Source: Comamonas testosteroni (GTDB lineage Bacteria; Pseudomonadota; Gammaproteobacteria; Burkholderiales; Burkholderiaceae_C). From it: a DNA stretch of 64,000 nt. The position numbers and the translations under genes are program-made. Each line of letters begins with the position of its first letter. The stretch's first letter is position 1. Under the pieces are notes generated by a model that was not told where the DNA came from, did no database searches, and worked only from the letters and a program-made list of their open reading frames with translations. Shown here in pieces: positions 44,468 through 53,571 of this stretch. The stretch covers positions 2,886,501 to 2,950,500 of the forward strand of contig NZ_CP129672.1 in the NCBI RefSeq assembly GCF_030505195.1, given 5' to 3'.

Positions 44468-45649
44468 ATGTCCGAATCCCAAGACAAAAACCTGCCCGCC
44501 ACCGAACGCAAGCTGCAGAAGACGCGCGAAGACGGCCAGGGTGCGCGCTCGCGCGATCTGTCGCATCTGGCCATTCTGGGTACGGGCGCATTGCTGATGC
44601 TGATGGGCACGCAGCCCATGATCAATCATCTGCGCGAGGCCATGGCCCGGCAACTGGTGTTCAACGCGGCGGCGGCCAAGACTCCGGCGCTGATGCTGGA
44701 GCGCTTTCAGTCCATGCTGGTGCTGGGCCTGGGCATTGCCGTGATCTTTGCCCTGGTGACCACCACGGCCTCGGTGCTGTCCGGCGTGGCTGCCGGTGGC
44801 TGGATCTTCAGCTTCAAGCCCATTCAGCCGCGCTTTGGCAAGCTCAACCCCTTGTCGGGTCTCAAGAATCTGTTTTCCAAGCAGCAACTGACCACGGTGG
44901 TCAAGATGGTGTTCATGACCATCGTGCTGGGCTTTGTGGCCTGGAAGTACATGAGCGCCAATATTGCCGAAATTGCATCGGTTTCGGCCCAGCCATCGCC
45001 CATGGCACTTGCCATGGTCGGCTCCTGGCTGACCACGGGCATCACCTTGCTGCTGATCGTGGTGCTGCTGGTGGCCTTGATCGACGTGCCGCTGCAGGAC
45101 TTTCTCTTCAAGTCACGGCTCAAGATGAGTCATGAGGAAGTGAAGCAGGAGCACAAGGAGTCCGAAGGCAATCCGCAGCTCAAGGGCAAGATCCGCCAGA
45201 AGCAGCGTGAGATCGCCGACCGGGCCAGCGTTTCCGCCGTGCCGAAAGCCGACTTTGTGGTCACCAATCCCACCCACTATGCCGTGGCGCTGCGCTATGA
45301 CGACGCCTCCATGGCCGCTCCCCAGGTCATTGCCAAGGGCACGGATCTGGTGGCGCTCAAGATTCGCGAAGTAGCGGGCGCGCACCAGATACCGGTGCTG
45401 GAGTCTCCCATGCTGGCGCGTGCACTCTATGCCCATGCCGATCTGGATCAGGCCATCCCTGCTGCGCTCTACACAGCCGTGGCCCAGGTGCTGGCCTATG
45501 TCTATCGTCTCAAGGCTGCACTGAGCGGCCAGGGTCCAATGCCCGATGTCCTGGGCGAGCCCCCCGTGCCCGTGGAGCTGGATCCGCACCGTGGCCGCAC
45601 CCAGCCTGCGGCGGTCGATGCTGCCGCGCAGCAAGAAGGTAATCTGTAA
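44468..45649 (+). CDS. flhB: Flagellar type III export switch protein FlhB
   Basis: The 393-residue export-gate protein has four N-terminal membrane helices (from about residue 30 to 210) and a cytoplasmic C-terminal domain with the self-cleavage site NPTH near 267-270 (FVVTNPTHYAVALRYDD), which controls the change from hook to filament substrates. The N-terminus MSESQDKNLPATERKLQKTR is canonical, fixing ATG 44468. The C-terminal tail after about 360 is Pro-rich. The stop and the flhA start overlap by one base (TAATG). The 185-base gap upstream holds no other gene. Confidence 0.96.
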   Translation: MSESQDKNLPATERKLQKTREDGQGARSRDLSHLAILGTGALLMLMGTQPMINHLREAMARQLVFNAAAAKTPALMLERFQSMLVLGLGIAVIFALVTTTASVLSGVAAGGWIFSFKPIQPRFGKLNPLSGLKNLFSKQQLTTVVKMVFMTIVLGFVAWKYMSANIAEIASVSAQPSPMALAMVGSWLTTGITLLLIVVLLVALIDVPLQDFLFKSRLKMSHEEVKQEHKESEGNPQLKGKIRQKQREIADRASVSAVPKADFVVTNPTHYAVALRYDDASMAAPQVIAKGTDLVALKIREVAGAHQIPVLESPMLARALYAHADLDQAIPAALYTAVAQVLAYVYRLKAALSGQGPMPDVLGEPPVPVELDPHRGRTQPAAVDAAAQQEGNL

Positions 45650-47751
45650 TGTCGTCGAATCCTCTGCAACTGCTCCAGAAGTGGTCTGGCTCCAACGCCA
45701 GCGCCCTGCAAGGGATGACCGCTCCCATTCTGGTGGTGGCCATTCTGGGTCTGATGGTGTTGCCTGTGCCGCCCTGGCTGCTGGACACCTTCTTCACCCT
45801 CAATATTGCCGTGGCGCTGATGGTGATGATGGTGGCGGCCTACATGATCAAGCCGCTGGATTTCGCGGCCTTCCCTTCGGTACTGCTGCTGACGACGCTG
45901 ATGCGCCTGTCGCTCAACGTGGCATCGACGCGCGTGGTGCTGATGGAGGGCCACACCGGGCCCGGCGCTGCGGGTGCAGTGATCGAGGCCTTCGGCCACT
46001 TCCTGATCGGCGGCAACTTCGCCGTCGGTCTGATCGTGTTCAGCATTCTGGTGGTCATCAACTTTGTGGTGATTACCAAGGGCGCCGAGCGTATTGCCGA
46101 AGTCTCGGCCCGCTTTACGCTGGACGCCATGCCCGGCAAGCAGATGGCTGTGGACGCCGACCTGAACGCGGGCCTGATTGATGAAAAAGAAGCCAAGCGC
46201 CGCCGCGCCGAGGTGGGCGAGGAAGCGAATTTCTTTGGCTCCATGGACGGTGCCAGCAAGTTTGTGCGCGGCGATGCGGTTGCCGGCATCTTGATTCTGG
46301 TGATCAACGTCATCGGCGGCCTGATCATCGGCATGGCCCAGCATGGCCTGTCGGCCGGGCAGGCCGCCGACAGCTATATCCTGCTGGCCGTGGGTGATGC
46401 GCTGGTGGCCCAGATTCCGGGTCTGCTGATTTCGGTGGCATCGGCCATGGTGATTTCGCGCGTTGGCAAGGATGCCGACATGGGCCGCCAGATCGTGCAG
46501 CAGCTGTTCATGTCGCCCAAGGTGCTGGGCATCACTGCCGGCGTGATGATCTTGCTGGGTCTGATTCCCGGTATGCCGCATGTGGTGTTTCTGCTCATGG
46601 GCGCCTTGCTGGGCTGGGGTGCCTGGTTGCTGGACAAGAGGGAAAAAGCCCGTCTGGCCGCCCAAAACAGTGCCCCGGTGCCCCAGCAACAGGCGGCGCA
46701 AAATGATGGCGAAGCGACCTGGGACGATCTGCAGCCCGTGGACTTGCTGGGTCTGGAGCTGGGCTACCGCCTGATCGCGCTGGTGGACAAGAGCCGCCAG
46801 GGCGACCTGCTGACGCGCATCAAGGGCGTGCGCCGCAAGTTCGCCCAGGAGGTCGGCTTTCTGCCGCCGGCCGTGCATGTGCGCGACAACCTGGAACTCA
46901 AGCCCAGCGCCTATCGCATGACGCTGCGCGGCGTCATGGTGGGCGAGGGCGAAGCCTTCCCCGGCATGTTCCTGGCCATCAACCCCGGCGGTATCACCAC
47001 GCCGCTGATCGGCACGGCCACTACCGATCCGGCCTTCGGTCTGCCTGCGCACTGGATCGACGAGCGGCAAAAGGAAGCGGCACAAATGGCCGGTTTTACC
47101 GTCGTTGATTCGGAAACCGTGATGGCGACGCATTTGTCACACTTGATGCAAGTGCACGCGGCCAAGCTGTTGTCTCGTACCGAGACGCAGCAGCTCGTTG
47201 ACCATGTGGCCAAGTTGGCCCCCAAACTCATCGAAGAAGTCATCCCGAAAATGGTGCCCATCACAACGTTCCAGAAAGTGCTCCAGCTGCTGCTGGAGGA
47301 CTCTGTGCACATTCGTGATATCCGCACCATCATCGAGACGCTGGCCGAAAACGCCACGCAGACGACCGACCCGGTGGAGCTGGCGCGTCGCGTGCGCATT
47401 GCGCTGTCGCCTGCCATCGTGCAGCAGATCTACGGTCCGACCCGCGAGCTCAATGTGATTGCCATCGAGCCCGGCCTGGAGCGTATGCTGGTGCAGGCAC
47501 TGTCGAACCCCAATGCGCCATCGCTGGACCCCGGCGTGGCTGAAATCCTCACACAAAAAGCGGTCGATGTGGCCAACCAACAGGAAGAGCTGGGCCTGCC
47601 CGCCTGCCTGCTGGTGCCGGACGCGATCCGCAACTCTCTTGCCAAGCTGCTGCGCCGTGTGGCGCCGCGTCTGCAGGTGCTCGCGCACAGCGAGATTCCC
47701 GAGACGCACACCATCCGCATCGGCCCGATTCTTAAAGGTGCATCCGCATGA
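45649..47751 (+). CDS. flhA: Flagellar type III export gate protein FlhA
   Basis: The 700-residue protein has eight N-terminal membrane helices and a large cytoplasmic domain. The FHIPEP-family block LDFAAFPSVLLLTTLMRLSL and NVASTRVVLMEGHTGPGAAG are present, and KGAERIAEVSARFTLDAMPG lies at the end of the export loop. The C-terminal domain forms the nonameric ring that receives chaperone-substrate complexes. It overlaps flhF by four bases (ATGA). Confidence 0.97.
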   Translation: MSSNPLQLLQKWSGSNASALQGMTAPILVVAILGLMVLPVPPWLLDTFFTLNIAVALMVMMVAAYMIKPLDFAAFPSVLLLTTLMRLSLNVASTRVVLMEGHTGPGAAGAVIEAFGHFLIGGNFAVGLIVFSILVVINFVVITKGAERIAEVSARFTLDAMPGKQMAVDADLNAGLIDEKEAKRRRAEVGEEANFFGSMDGASKFVRGDAVAGILILVINVIGGLIIGMAQHGLSAGQAADSYILLAVGDALVAQIPGLLISVASAMVISRVGKDADMGRQIVQQLFMSPKVLGITAGVMILLGLIPGMPHVVFLLMGALLGWGAWLLDKREKARLAAQNSAPVPQQQAAQNDGEATWDDLQPVDLLGLELGYRLIALVDKSRQGDLLTRIKGVRRKFAQEVGFLPPAVHVRDNLELKPSAYRMTLRGVMVGEGEAFPGMFLAINPGGITTPLIGTATTDPAFGLPAHWIDERQKEAAQMAGFTVVDSETVMATHLSHLMQVHAAKLLSRTETQQLVDHVAKLAPKLIEEVIPKMVPITTFQKVLQLLLEDSVHIRDIRTIIETLAENATQTTDPVELARRVRIALSPAIVQQIYGPTRELNVIAIEPGLERMLVQALSNPNAPSLDPGVAEILTQKAVDVANQQEELGLPACLLVPDAIRNSLAKLLRRVAPRLQVLAHSEIPETHTIRIGPILKGASA

Positions 47752-49361
47752 ATATCAAACGCTTTTACGCCCCGACCGCCCGCGAGGCCCTGGCCAAGGC
47801 GCGCATGGTTTTTGGCGACGGCACCCTGATTCTCTCCAACCGCCAGACGCCGGACGGAGTGGAAGTCATGGCCACGGCCGAAGAGACCCTCCAGGACATG
47901 GATGCTGGCATGCAGACCGGCTCGCCCCTGCAAAAGGCTCTGGAGCGTCGCGCAAGCGACGAAGGCATGAGCCTGCGCAAGGAGCGCTCGCCTCTGGCCC
48001 CCGCTGCTGCCAGGCGCGGCACGGGCGGTGAAGCCATGAGTACGCTGGAGCATGTGCAGGCGCGCCAGACGGCCAAGCAAGAGCAGGCCCGCGAGATGCA
48101 GGTTCAGGCCAAGCCGGTCAAGGCCATCAACGAACTGGCCCAGCATTCCGTGCAGGACGATGTGGAGCAACTGTCCATGAGCACGTTGACTTTCCAGGAC
48201 TATGTGCGTGAACGCATGCTGCGCCGTCGCCATGAGTCGTCGCTGGACAGCAGCGAAGCCCTGCCCACTTTTGCCCAGCGCGTGCAGGAGCGCAATAACG
48301 AACGCCCCGCCATGGCTGCCAAGTCTCAGGCGGCCAGCGCCACGGTGGTTCGCCACAATCCTCTGCGCCCCGAGAAGATTCAGCTCAAGGAAAGCGCCAG
48401 GCCCGTCAGCGCGGCTGCACCCCAGAACTTCATGCAGGAGATGCAGTCCATGAAGGATCTGATCGAGGAGCGCTTCAACACGCTGACCTGGCTGGGCCAG
48501 ACGCGCCAGAACCCGATCCAGTCCAGCCTGATGCACAAGCTCATCCGCGCCGGATACTCGCCCGCACTTGCGCGTGCACTGATCGAGAAGCTGCCGGAGA
48601 CGCTCTCCGCCGGCGACGCCGTGCGCTGGCTGATGCAGGTGCTGGAGCGCAATCTGCGCACCGATGCCGCACAGCCCGCTATCTACGAGCAAGGCGGGGT
48701 GTTTGCCCTGGTCGGCGCGACCGGTGTGGGCAAGACCACGACCACGGCCAAGCTGGCGGCGCTGTGTGCGGCCAAGCACGGTCCCGCCTCCGTGGGCCTG
48801 ATCACGCTGGATACCTACCGCATCGGTGGTCATGACCAGCTGCGCACCTATGCACGCATGCTGGGCATGGTGGCCCATCAGGCCCATGACAAGGCGGCTT
48901 TGCAGGACCTGCTGGGCCTGCTGCAAAGCAAGAAGATGGTGCTGATCGACACGACCGGCGTGGCCCCGCGTGATCCGCGCAAGGACGAGATCATGGATGT
49001 GCTGGCCATTGACGGCGTGCAGCAGCTGCTGGCTGTCAATGCGGCCGCGCAGGGCGATGCGCAGGACGATGTCATGCAGGCCTTCAAGGCGCGCGGCTCG
49101 CAACATGCCATCCTTACCAAAGTCGATGAAGCCGTGAAGGTCGGCCCCTCGGTGGATACGCTGATTCGCCATCAGATCCAGCTGTGCGGCGTGACCAATG
49201 GCCAGCGCGTGCCCGAAGACCTCGAGCGCGCCAATGCGCAGCTGCTGGTCTCGGCCTCCATGCGCTCGGCTGCCAAGTCGGCCTTTGATCCTCAGTCACT
49301 GGATCTGGACTTCTTCTTTACCCCTTCGTCCGCCAGCGGCGCAGAGGCTGCCCATGCTTGA
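47748..49361 (+). CDS. flhF: Flagellar biosynthesis GTPase FlhF
   Basis: The 537-residue SRP-like GTPase fixes flagellar position and number, usually at the pole. After the basic N-terminus MNIKRFYAPTAREALAKARM and a long low-complexity B-domain, the N-G GTPase core has the P-loop GATGVGKTTT at 323-332, then GLITLDTYRIGGHDQLRTYA, VLIDTTGVAPRD and AILTKVDEAVKVG. It overlaps flhA at its start and the FlhG-like gene at its end, placing it in one late operon with fliA. FlhF normally pairs with the MinD-like FlhG; here the partner looks degenerate. Confidence 0.96.
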   Translation: MNIKRFYAPTAREALAKARMVFGDGTLILSNRQTPDGVEVMATAEETLQDMDAGMQTGSPLQKALERRASDEGMSLRKERSPLAPAAARRGTGGEAMSTLEHVQARQTAKQEQAREMQVQAKPVKAINELAQHSVQDDVEQLSMSTLTFQDYVRERMLRRRHESSLDSSEALPTFAQRVQERNNERPAMAAKSQAASATVVRHNPLRPEKIQLKESARPVSAAAPQNFMQEMQSMKDLIEERFNTLTWLGQTRQNPIQSSLMHKLIRAGYSPALARALIEKLPETLSAGDAVRWLMQVLERNLRTDAAQPAIYEQGGVFALVGATGVGKTTTTAKLAALCAAKHGPASVGLITLDTYRIGGHDQLRTYARMLGMVAHQAHDKAALQDLLGLLQSKKMVLIDTTGVAPRDPRKDEIMDVLAIDGVQQLLAVNAAAQGDAQDDVMQAFKARGSQHAILTKVDEAVKVGPSVDTLIRHQIQLCGVTNGQRVPEDLERANAQLLVSASMRSAAKSAFDPQSLDLDFFFTPSSASGAEAAHA

Positions 49362-50211
49362 GCGCCGTTCGCCCCTGCATCAGGGCATGGCTTTGCATAT
49401 GAGCGATGCCAGCACCGCCGGATTGCGCGTGCTGGCCGTGCTGCACAGCGCATCGGGTGCGGCTGCCGAGCAGGCCGTGCTCTGGCCGTTGTGCGCTCAA
49501 TTGCAGCGCCTGGGCCAGAAGGTGCTGGTGCTCGACGGCAGCCAGGCCGAATCCTTTCACACGCCAGGTCTTGCACAGCTGCTGGCGCAGCATGCCTGGC
49601 AGGCCCAGGTTGGACTGCGCGCAAGCGTCGGTGATGCCCAGTCGGTGGCCAGTCTGCCGGCGCGGATGGGCCTCAAGCAGCTCAAGGCCTCGGCCGACGA
49701 GATGGGGCTGGACATGCTGACGGCCCTGCAAGCCTATGTGCGCGGCTACACCACCGTGATCATCTATGCGAGCAGCGAAACCTTGACGCCACTGCTGCAA
49801 GGCCAGGGTCTGCAGCCGCTGCTGGTAGTGCCGCCCGACTCCGAGCATCTGCTCGAAAGCTACCGTCAGCTCAAGCATCTGGCCGTTTTTGCAGGCGTGG
49901 AATGCACGATTGCTGCGCTGGAAGGGCCGCTGACAGCAGACAGCCCACAGAAATACGACTGGAGCCGCAAGCAGAGCAGCTCGCAGACAGCCAAGCAAAA
50001 CGCTCAGACACGCCTGCAGCGTCTGAATGCATTGCTACAGTGTTCGCAGCGCCACCTGGGCGATGCCCCGGTACTCTTGCGCCTGCGCTGGCGCCAGGCC
50101 AGCGATCTGCATCAGCTCACGCTGCACATGCTCAAGACGGCTTGCACCCTGCCCATGCATGCCCAGCCCACAACGGCTGCCGCGCCTGAATCTCTTGTCT
50201 GGAGCCATTGA
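49354..50211 (+). CDS. FlhG/FleN-position MinD-like protein lacking the Walker A motif
   Basis: The 285-residue protein sits exactly where flhG (fleN) is expected, between flhF and fliA and overlapping flhF by eight bases. Its start region, LRVLAVLHSASGAAAEQAVL then LQRLGQKVLVLDGSQAESF, follows the MinD/FlhG layout of strand, P-loop, helix and LVLDG strand. The deviant Walker A sequence KGGVGKT is replaced by HSASGAAAEQ, with no Lys or Thr for nucleotide binding. The C-terminal part (YTTVIIYASSETLTPLLQGQ) also lacks FlhG signatures. A degenerate FlhG-like regulator is the best guess. The start at ATG 49354 gives MLERRSPLHQG. Confidence 0.6.
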   Translation: MLERRSPLHQGMALHMSDASTAGLRVLAVLHSASGAAAEQAVLWPLCAQLQRLGQKVLVLDGSQAESFHTPGLAQLLAQHAWQAQVGLRASVGDAQSVASLPARMGLKQLKASADEMGLDMLTALQAYVRGYTTVIIYASSETLTPLLQGQGLQPLLVVPPDSEHLLESYRQLKHLAVFAGVECTIAALEGPLTADSPQKYDWSRKQSSSQTAKQNAQTRLQRLNALLQCSQRHLGDAPVLLRLRWRQASDLHQLTLHMLKTACTLPMHAQPTTAAAPESLVWSH

Positions 50212-50216
50212 CTGCC

Positions 50217-50936
50217 ATGTACACCGCCAAAGGCCAACTCGACCGCGACGCGCTGATTCGTCAGCATGTGCCGCTTGTGCGTCGGATTGCCTTGCACATG
50301 ATCGCCAAACTGCCACCGAATGTCGAACTGGATGATTTGATCCAGGTCGGCATGATCGGTCTGGCCGAAGCGCTGTCGCGCTTCGAGAGCGAGCAAGGCG
50401 TGCAATTCGACACTTTCGCCAGCCAGCGCATCCGTGGTGCCATGCTGGACGAACTGCGCGAAGGCGACTGGATGAGCCGCAGTTCGCGCAAAAGCCAGAA
50501 GGAAATCGAGCAGGCGCTCAACCGCCTGGAGCAGCGTCTGGGACGGCCCCCGCTGGAGTCGGAAATCGCGGCCGAGCTGGGCATGGCCTTGGACGACTAT
50601 CAGTCCCTGCTAGGCAAGGTGCGAGGCACGCAGCTGGTCTATCTCGAGGACATAGGCGGAGGTGACGGCGACGATGGCGACGATTATCTGGAGCGGCATG
50701 TGGCCGACTCGGGTGCCGACCCCTTTGCCTTGCTGCGTGACCAGCGCATGCGCTGCGCATTGGTCGAGGCCATCAAGGCCCTGCCGGAGCGCGAGCAGTA
50801 CGTGATGGGCATGTACTACGAGCACGACATGAACCTCAAGGAGATCGCCGCCGTGCTCGGCGTGACCGAATCGCGGGTCTGCCAGCTGCACAGCCAGGCC
50901 ATTGCCCGCCTGCGCACCAAGATGCGCTCGCATTGA
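50217..50936 (+). CDS. fliA: Sigma-28 (RpoF) flagellar sigma factor FliA
   Basis: The sigma factor of 239 residues directs late flagellar genes. It has region 2 (LIRQHVPLVRRIALHMIAKL, NVELDDLIQVGMIGLAEALS, FDTFASQRIRGAMLDELREG), region 3 (AEIAAELGM-like) and region 4 with DMNLKEIAAVLGVTESRVCQ and LHSQAIARLRTKM. GGAG at 50201 supports ATG 50217; a TTG at 50208 overlapping the previous stop is a weaker alternative. Its target promoters are visible upstream of fliC1, fliD, motA and flgM. FlgM, encoded at 30903, is its inhibitor. Confidence 0.96.
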   Translation: MYTAKGQLDRDALIRQHVPLVRRIALHMIAKLPPNVELDDLIQVGMIGLAEALSRFESEQGVQFDTFASQRIRGAMLDELREGDWMSRSSRKSQKEIEQALNRLEQRLGRPPLESEIAAELGMALDDYQSLLGKVRGTQLVYLEDIGGGDGDDGDDYLERHVADSGADPFALLRDQRMRCALVEAIKALPEREQYVMGMYYEHDMNLKEIAAVLGVTESRVCQLHSQAIARLRTKMRSH

Positions 50937-50979
50937 TCACTGAAACGGCTCGCCAGGAGCGGGCCGTTGACCACAACAG

Positions 50980-51029
50980 AAGCCGCCGCGCTGGCAGATT
51001 CCATCTGCCCACGCGGCGGCTTTGCTTTT
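50980..51029 (+). terminator. Rho-independent terminator after fliA
   Basis: The long stem AAGCCGCCGCG/CGCGGCGGCTT encloses a second stem GGCAGAT/ATCTGCC and is followed by TGCTTTT, 43 bases after the fliA stop. Confidence 0.75.
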
Positions 51030-51136
51030 GTGACGCCGCCCGGCTGCGTTCTGGTGCTTCGCTATCGATAGCTTGTGGCGTTCTACGGCATTGGATTCAT
51101 GGATGTTTTGATCGCTCATCCGTCGTCGCTGCAAGC

Positions 51137-51169
51137 AAAAAGCCCTGTTGCATCGCTGCAGCAGGGCTT
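51137..51169 (-). terminator. Rho-independent terminator after fliT
   Basis: On the minus strand the stem AAGCCCTG/CAGGGCTT is followed by a T-run (AAAA at 51137-51140 on plus). It ends the fliD-fliS-fliT transcript about 20 bases past the fliT stop. Confidence 0.7.
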
Positions 51170-51189
51170 GGAGTTGAGTGGCTTGGCAA

Positions 51190-51489
51190 TCAGTGCATCA
51201 CATGCGGCTGACCGTCGAACATATGCTCGAAACTTGCAAGCCAGGGCTCGGCCAGCACGCGAATCTGGGCGTCGTTGCGCAAGATGCGCTGCATGATGCG
51301 CGCCTTTTCCTTGCGCAGTTCGGGCGCCAGCTTTTCATCTCGCGAGCGAAAGCGCAGTTGCTCGATCAGCACGGCACAAGTGCCCTCATAGCGCGCAACA
51401 CCATCCCAGTCCTTGGCCTGGGCGGCCTGCAGCATCTTGGCACTGCTTTCCTCTATGGCGCGGTAGAAGTCGATCAATGTGTGCTCCAT
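51190..51489 (-). CDS. fliT: Flagellar protein FliT
   Basis: The 99-residue, all-helical chaperone of the filament cap protein FliD is last gene of the fliD-fliS-fliT set. It begins MEHTLIDFYRAIEESSAKML and continues QAKDWDGVARYEGTCAVLIE; position and size fit FliT, though the family is weakly conserved. It starts four bases after the fliS stop. In enterics FliT also inhibits FlhDC; no flhDC genes are in this window, so that role cannot be judged. Confidence 0.85.
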   Translation of the reverse strand: MEHTLIDFYRAIEESSAKMLQAAQAKDWDGVARYEGTCAVLIEQLRFRSRDEKLAPELRKEKARIMQRILRNDAQIRVLAEPWLASFEHMFDGQPHVMH

Positions 51490-51492
51490 TTT

Positions 51493-51909
51493 TTAGGCAG
51501 CAGCGGGTGCTGGTGCATTGGTTATTTCATTCCAGCCCTGTGCCACCGTGCTCACAAGGCCTGCGACTTCATCGACCATGCTTGCATCGTTGCGGGCATT
51601 GGCCAAGGTCAATCGGGTGGTGCAGTACTCATAGAGCGAGGCCAGGTTGCCGGCCAGCTCGCCCCCTTTTTCGCGGTCCAGCGCGCCCAGCAGGCCCTCC
51701 TGCAGAATGCGCACCGCCTTGCCGATATGGCGCACTTTCTCACTGATATCACCGCGCTCGATCGCACCGCGTGCCGCATTGATGGAGGCCAACAGGCCAT
51801 CAAACAGCATCTTGATCAACTGCTGAGGCGATGCGCTGTCCACCATGGATTGCACACCCACCTGACGGTAAGCCGACATTGCGCGCGCATTGGCTGGGGA
51901 AAACATCAC
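51493..51909 (-). CDS. fliS: Flagellin export chaperone FliS
   Basis: The 138-residue four-helix bundle binds the flagellin C-terminus and blocks early polymerisation. The family start is visible in AMSAYRQVGVQSMVDSASPQ, followed by QLIKMLFDGLLASINAARGA, and a conserved helix GGELAGNLASLYEYCTTRLT. It lies between fliD and fliT on the minus strand, typical order, with a 90-base gap from fliD. Confidence 0.95.
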   Translation of the reverse strand: MMFSPANARAMSAYRQVGVQSMVDSASPQQLIKMLFDGLLASINAARGAIERGDISEKVRHIGKAVRILQEGLLGALDREKGGELAGNLASLYEYCTTRLTLANARNDASMVDEVAGLVSTVAQGWNEITNAPAPAAA

Positions 51910-51999
51910 AAAACTCCTTTGTTGCAGTTTCTCAAATTACTGTTCTTCTTATCGGCCGACTCAGGGGGCAATTAAGTCCTTTCTGCAGGCTTCAATCGC

Positions 52000-53415
52000 T
52001 TAGCTGCTGGACTTGTTCCATGCGGCTACTTGCTGGGATACATAGGTGTCCAGGGCTTTCAGGCTGGCCATTTGCGTATCCAGACGTGAATACTGGGCGC
52101 GCACGCGCGCTTCGTAGGCTGTCACACGTGCGGTCTGGCGTTCCTGATCGGCTGTATTGCGCTTCAAGGCATTCTTGAGCGTCTCGTCCTTGGTCGAGAA
52201 GGTGCCGCCAGTGGCCAGCAGACCGCTCGTGAAATCCTTCATGCGCACTGCCAAGCCGTCCTGGTTGGCATCCGCAACGTCTGCGGTGAAGAACTTGGAC
52301 ATGCTCTCCGGGTCCTTGAGGGCCTTGTCCAGCTTGGTGTCGTCAATCTTGAGCGTGCCGTCTTTCTGGAAGGCAACGCCCATCTGCGACAGGCTGGTGA
52401 ATCCACCGCCTTCTCCGCCCGGACCAGACAGCAAACGACGCATAGCGGACTGTAGATTCACCGCCGTCGAATCGCCTTGCAAGGTGCCAGCCGTCTTGCT
52501 GTCCTTGTCATAGGCGGTCATGGTTTTCAGGGCGTTGCTGAGTGCGTTATAGGACTCCACCAGATTTTTCAGCGCTGTCTTGGCCGTCGCTGTGTCATTG
52601 GCAATGGTGATGCGCACCGGAGCAGCATCCTTCGCTGACTTTTGCGCTACCGTCAACGTCACACCCGCCGCCACCTCCTCAAATACATTGGTGTGCGAGG
52701 CCATGTCGATGCCGTTGATCTTGGCCAGAGTGTCCTGTGCCTCAACGGAACGCTTCATGGTCCCGTCGGTGCCGTTGTAGGCAAATTGTTGCAGCCCGGC
52801 GCCTTCGGCCTCTACCGAGAAGGCAGAGTTCACGCCCGTGGTCTTGGATTGCAGCACCAGGCGCTCGCCCGTGTGGTCCTTGAGGACAGTGGCGCTGACA
52901 TCGCCCTTGGCGGCATTGATCTTGGCAGCAATCTTGGCCAGAGAGTCATCTTCTGCAGTGATTTCCACGCTGAAGCTCACATTCTTGCCGTCCTTGGTAT
53001 TGGGCGTCAGTCCATTGGCGCCATAGGTTCCCATGGAAATGGTCAGTTTGCCAGGTCCCAGAGTGGAGCCACTGGCCACCAAGCCTGAGCCAATGGTCTG
53101 GCCCGCCGCCATTTGCGACACCTCCACGTCATAAGTGGCTTGCACGGCGCTGGAGGTTGCCGTGCCTGTCACTTGGGCGGAGTTGGAAGAAGTCAGCGTA
53201 TTGCCCAGCCAGGTCGCAGGCTTGGTCAGCTTGTCCACCTGATCCTGCAGATTGGAGATTTGCGACTTGAGCTGGCTGAAGGCCGAGATCTGGGTATTGA
53301 TTCCGCTGGCCTTGGTCTGCAGCGCGGCGATGGGCTTTGACTCCAGAGCCACCAGTTGCGAAACAATGGTTTCGACTTCCAGGCCGCTGCCAATACCGAC
53401 TGAACTGATACCCAT
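52000..53415 (-). CDS. fliD: Filament cap protein FliD (HAP2)
   Basis: The 471-residue cap protein starts MGISSVGIGSGLEVETIVSQ with LVALESKPIAALQTKASGIN, and contains the Fli_D central domains (AAGQTIGSGLVASGSTLGPG, GLQQFAYNGTD) and C-terminal AYEARVRAQYSRLDTQMASL with LDTYVSQQVAAWNKSSS. It caps the filament tip and folds exported flagellin. The ATG at 53415 is chosen over a 13-codon longer frame. A candidate sigma-28 promoter lies upstream at 53522-53548. Confidence 0.96.
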   Translation of the reverse strand: MGISSVGIGSGLEVETIVSQLVALESKPIAALQTKASGINTQISAFSQLKSQISNLQDQVDKLTKPATWLGNTLTSSNSAQVTGTATSSAVQATYDVEVSQMAAGQTIGSGLVASGSTLGPGKLTISMGTYGANGLTPNTKDGKNVSFSVEITAEDDSLAKIAAKINAAKGDVSATVLKDHTGERLVLQSKTTGVNSAFSVEAEGAGLQQFAYNGTDGTMKRSVEAQDTLAKINGIDMASHTNVFEEVAAGVTLTVAQKSAKDAAPVRITIANDTATAKTALKNLVESYNALSNALKTMTAYDKDSKTAGTLQGDSTAVNLQSAMRRLLSGPGGEGGGFTSLSQMGVAFQKDGTLKIDDTKLDKALKDPESMSKFFTADVADANQDGLAVRMKDFTSGLLATGGTFSTKDETLKNALKRNTADQERQTARVTAYEARVRAQYSRLDTQMASLKALDTYVSQQVAAWNKSSS

Positions 53416-53521
53416 ACAAAACTCCCTCTGCGCAGGACCGCAGGCGTTTGTCACGCCCAGTCTGCGTCATTGAACAAACGGCGCTTCTCGCACCGTCTTT
53501 ATGGACAGTACTACGCATTGT

Positions 53522-53548
53522 GTTTCGGCAGGCCGAAACAGAACTTGA
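53522..53548 (-). promoter_or_regulatory. Candidate sigma-28 promoter of fliD
   Basis: On the minus strand -35 TCAAGTTC and -10 GCCGAAAC are exactly 11 bases apart. The -10 matches GCCGATAA at six of eight positions. The same stretch forms a palindrome TGTTTCGGC/GCCGAAACA (53521-53540) that might also act at the fliC2 3' end. Confidence 0.6.
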
Positions 53549-53571
53549 GTACGAAATGCCAAGTGCCGATA

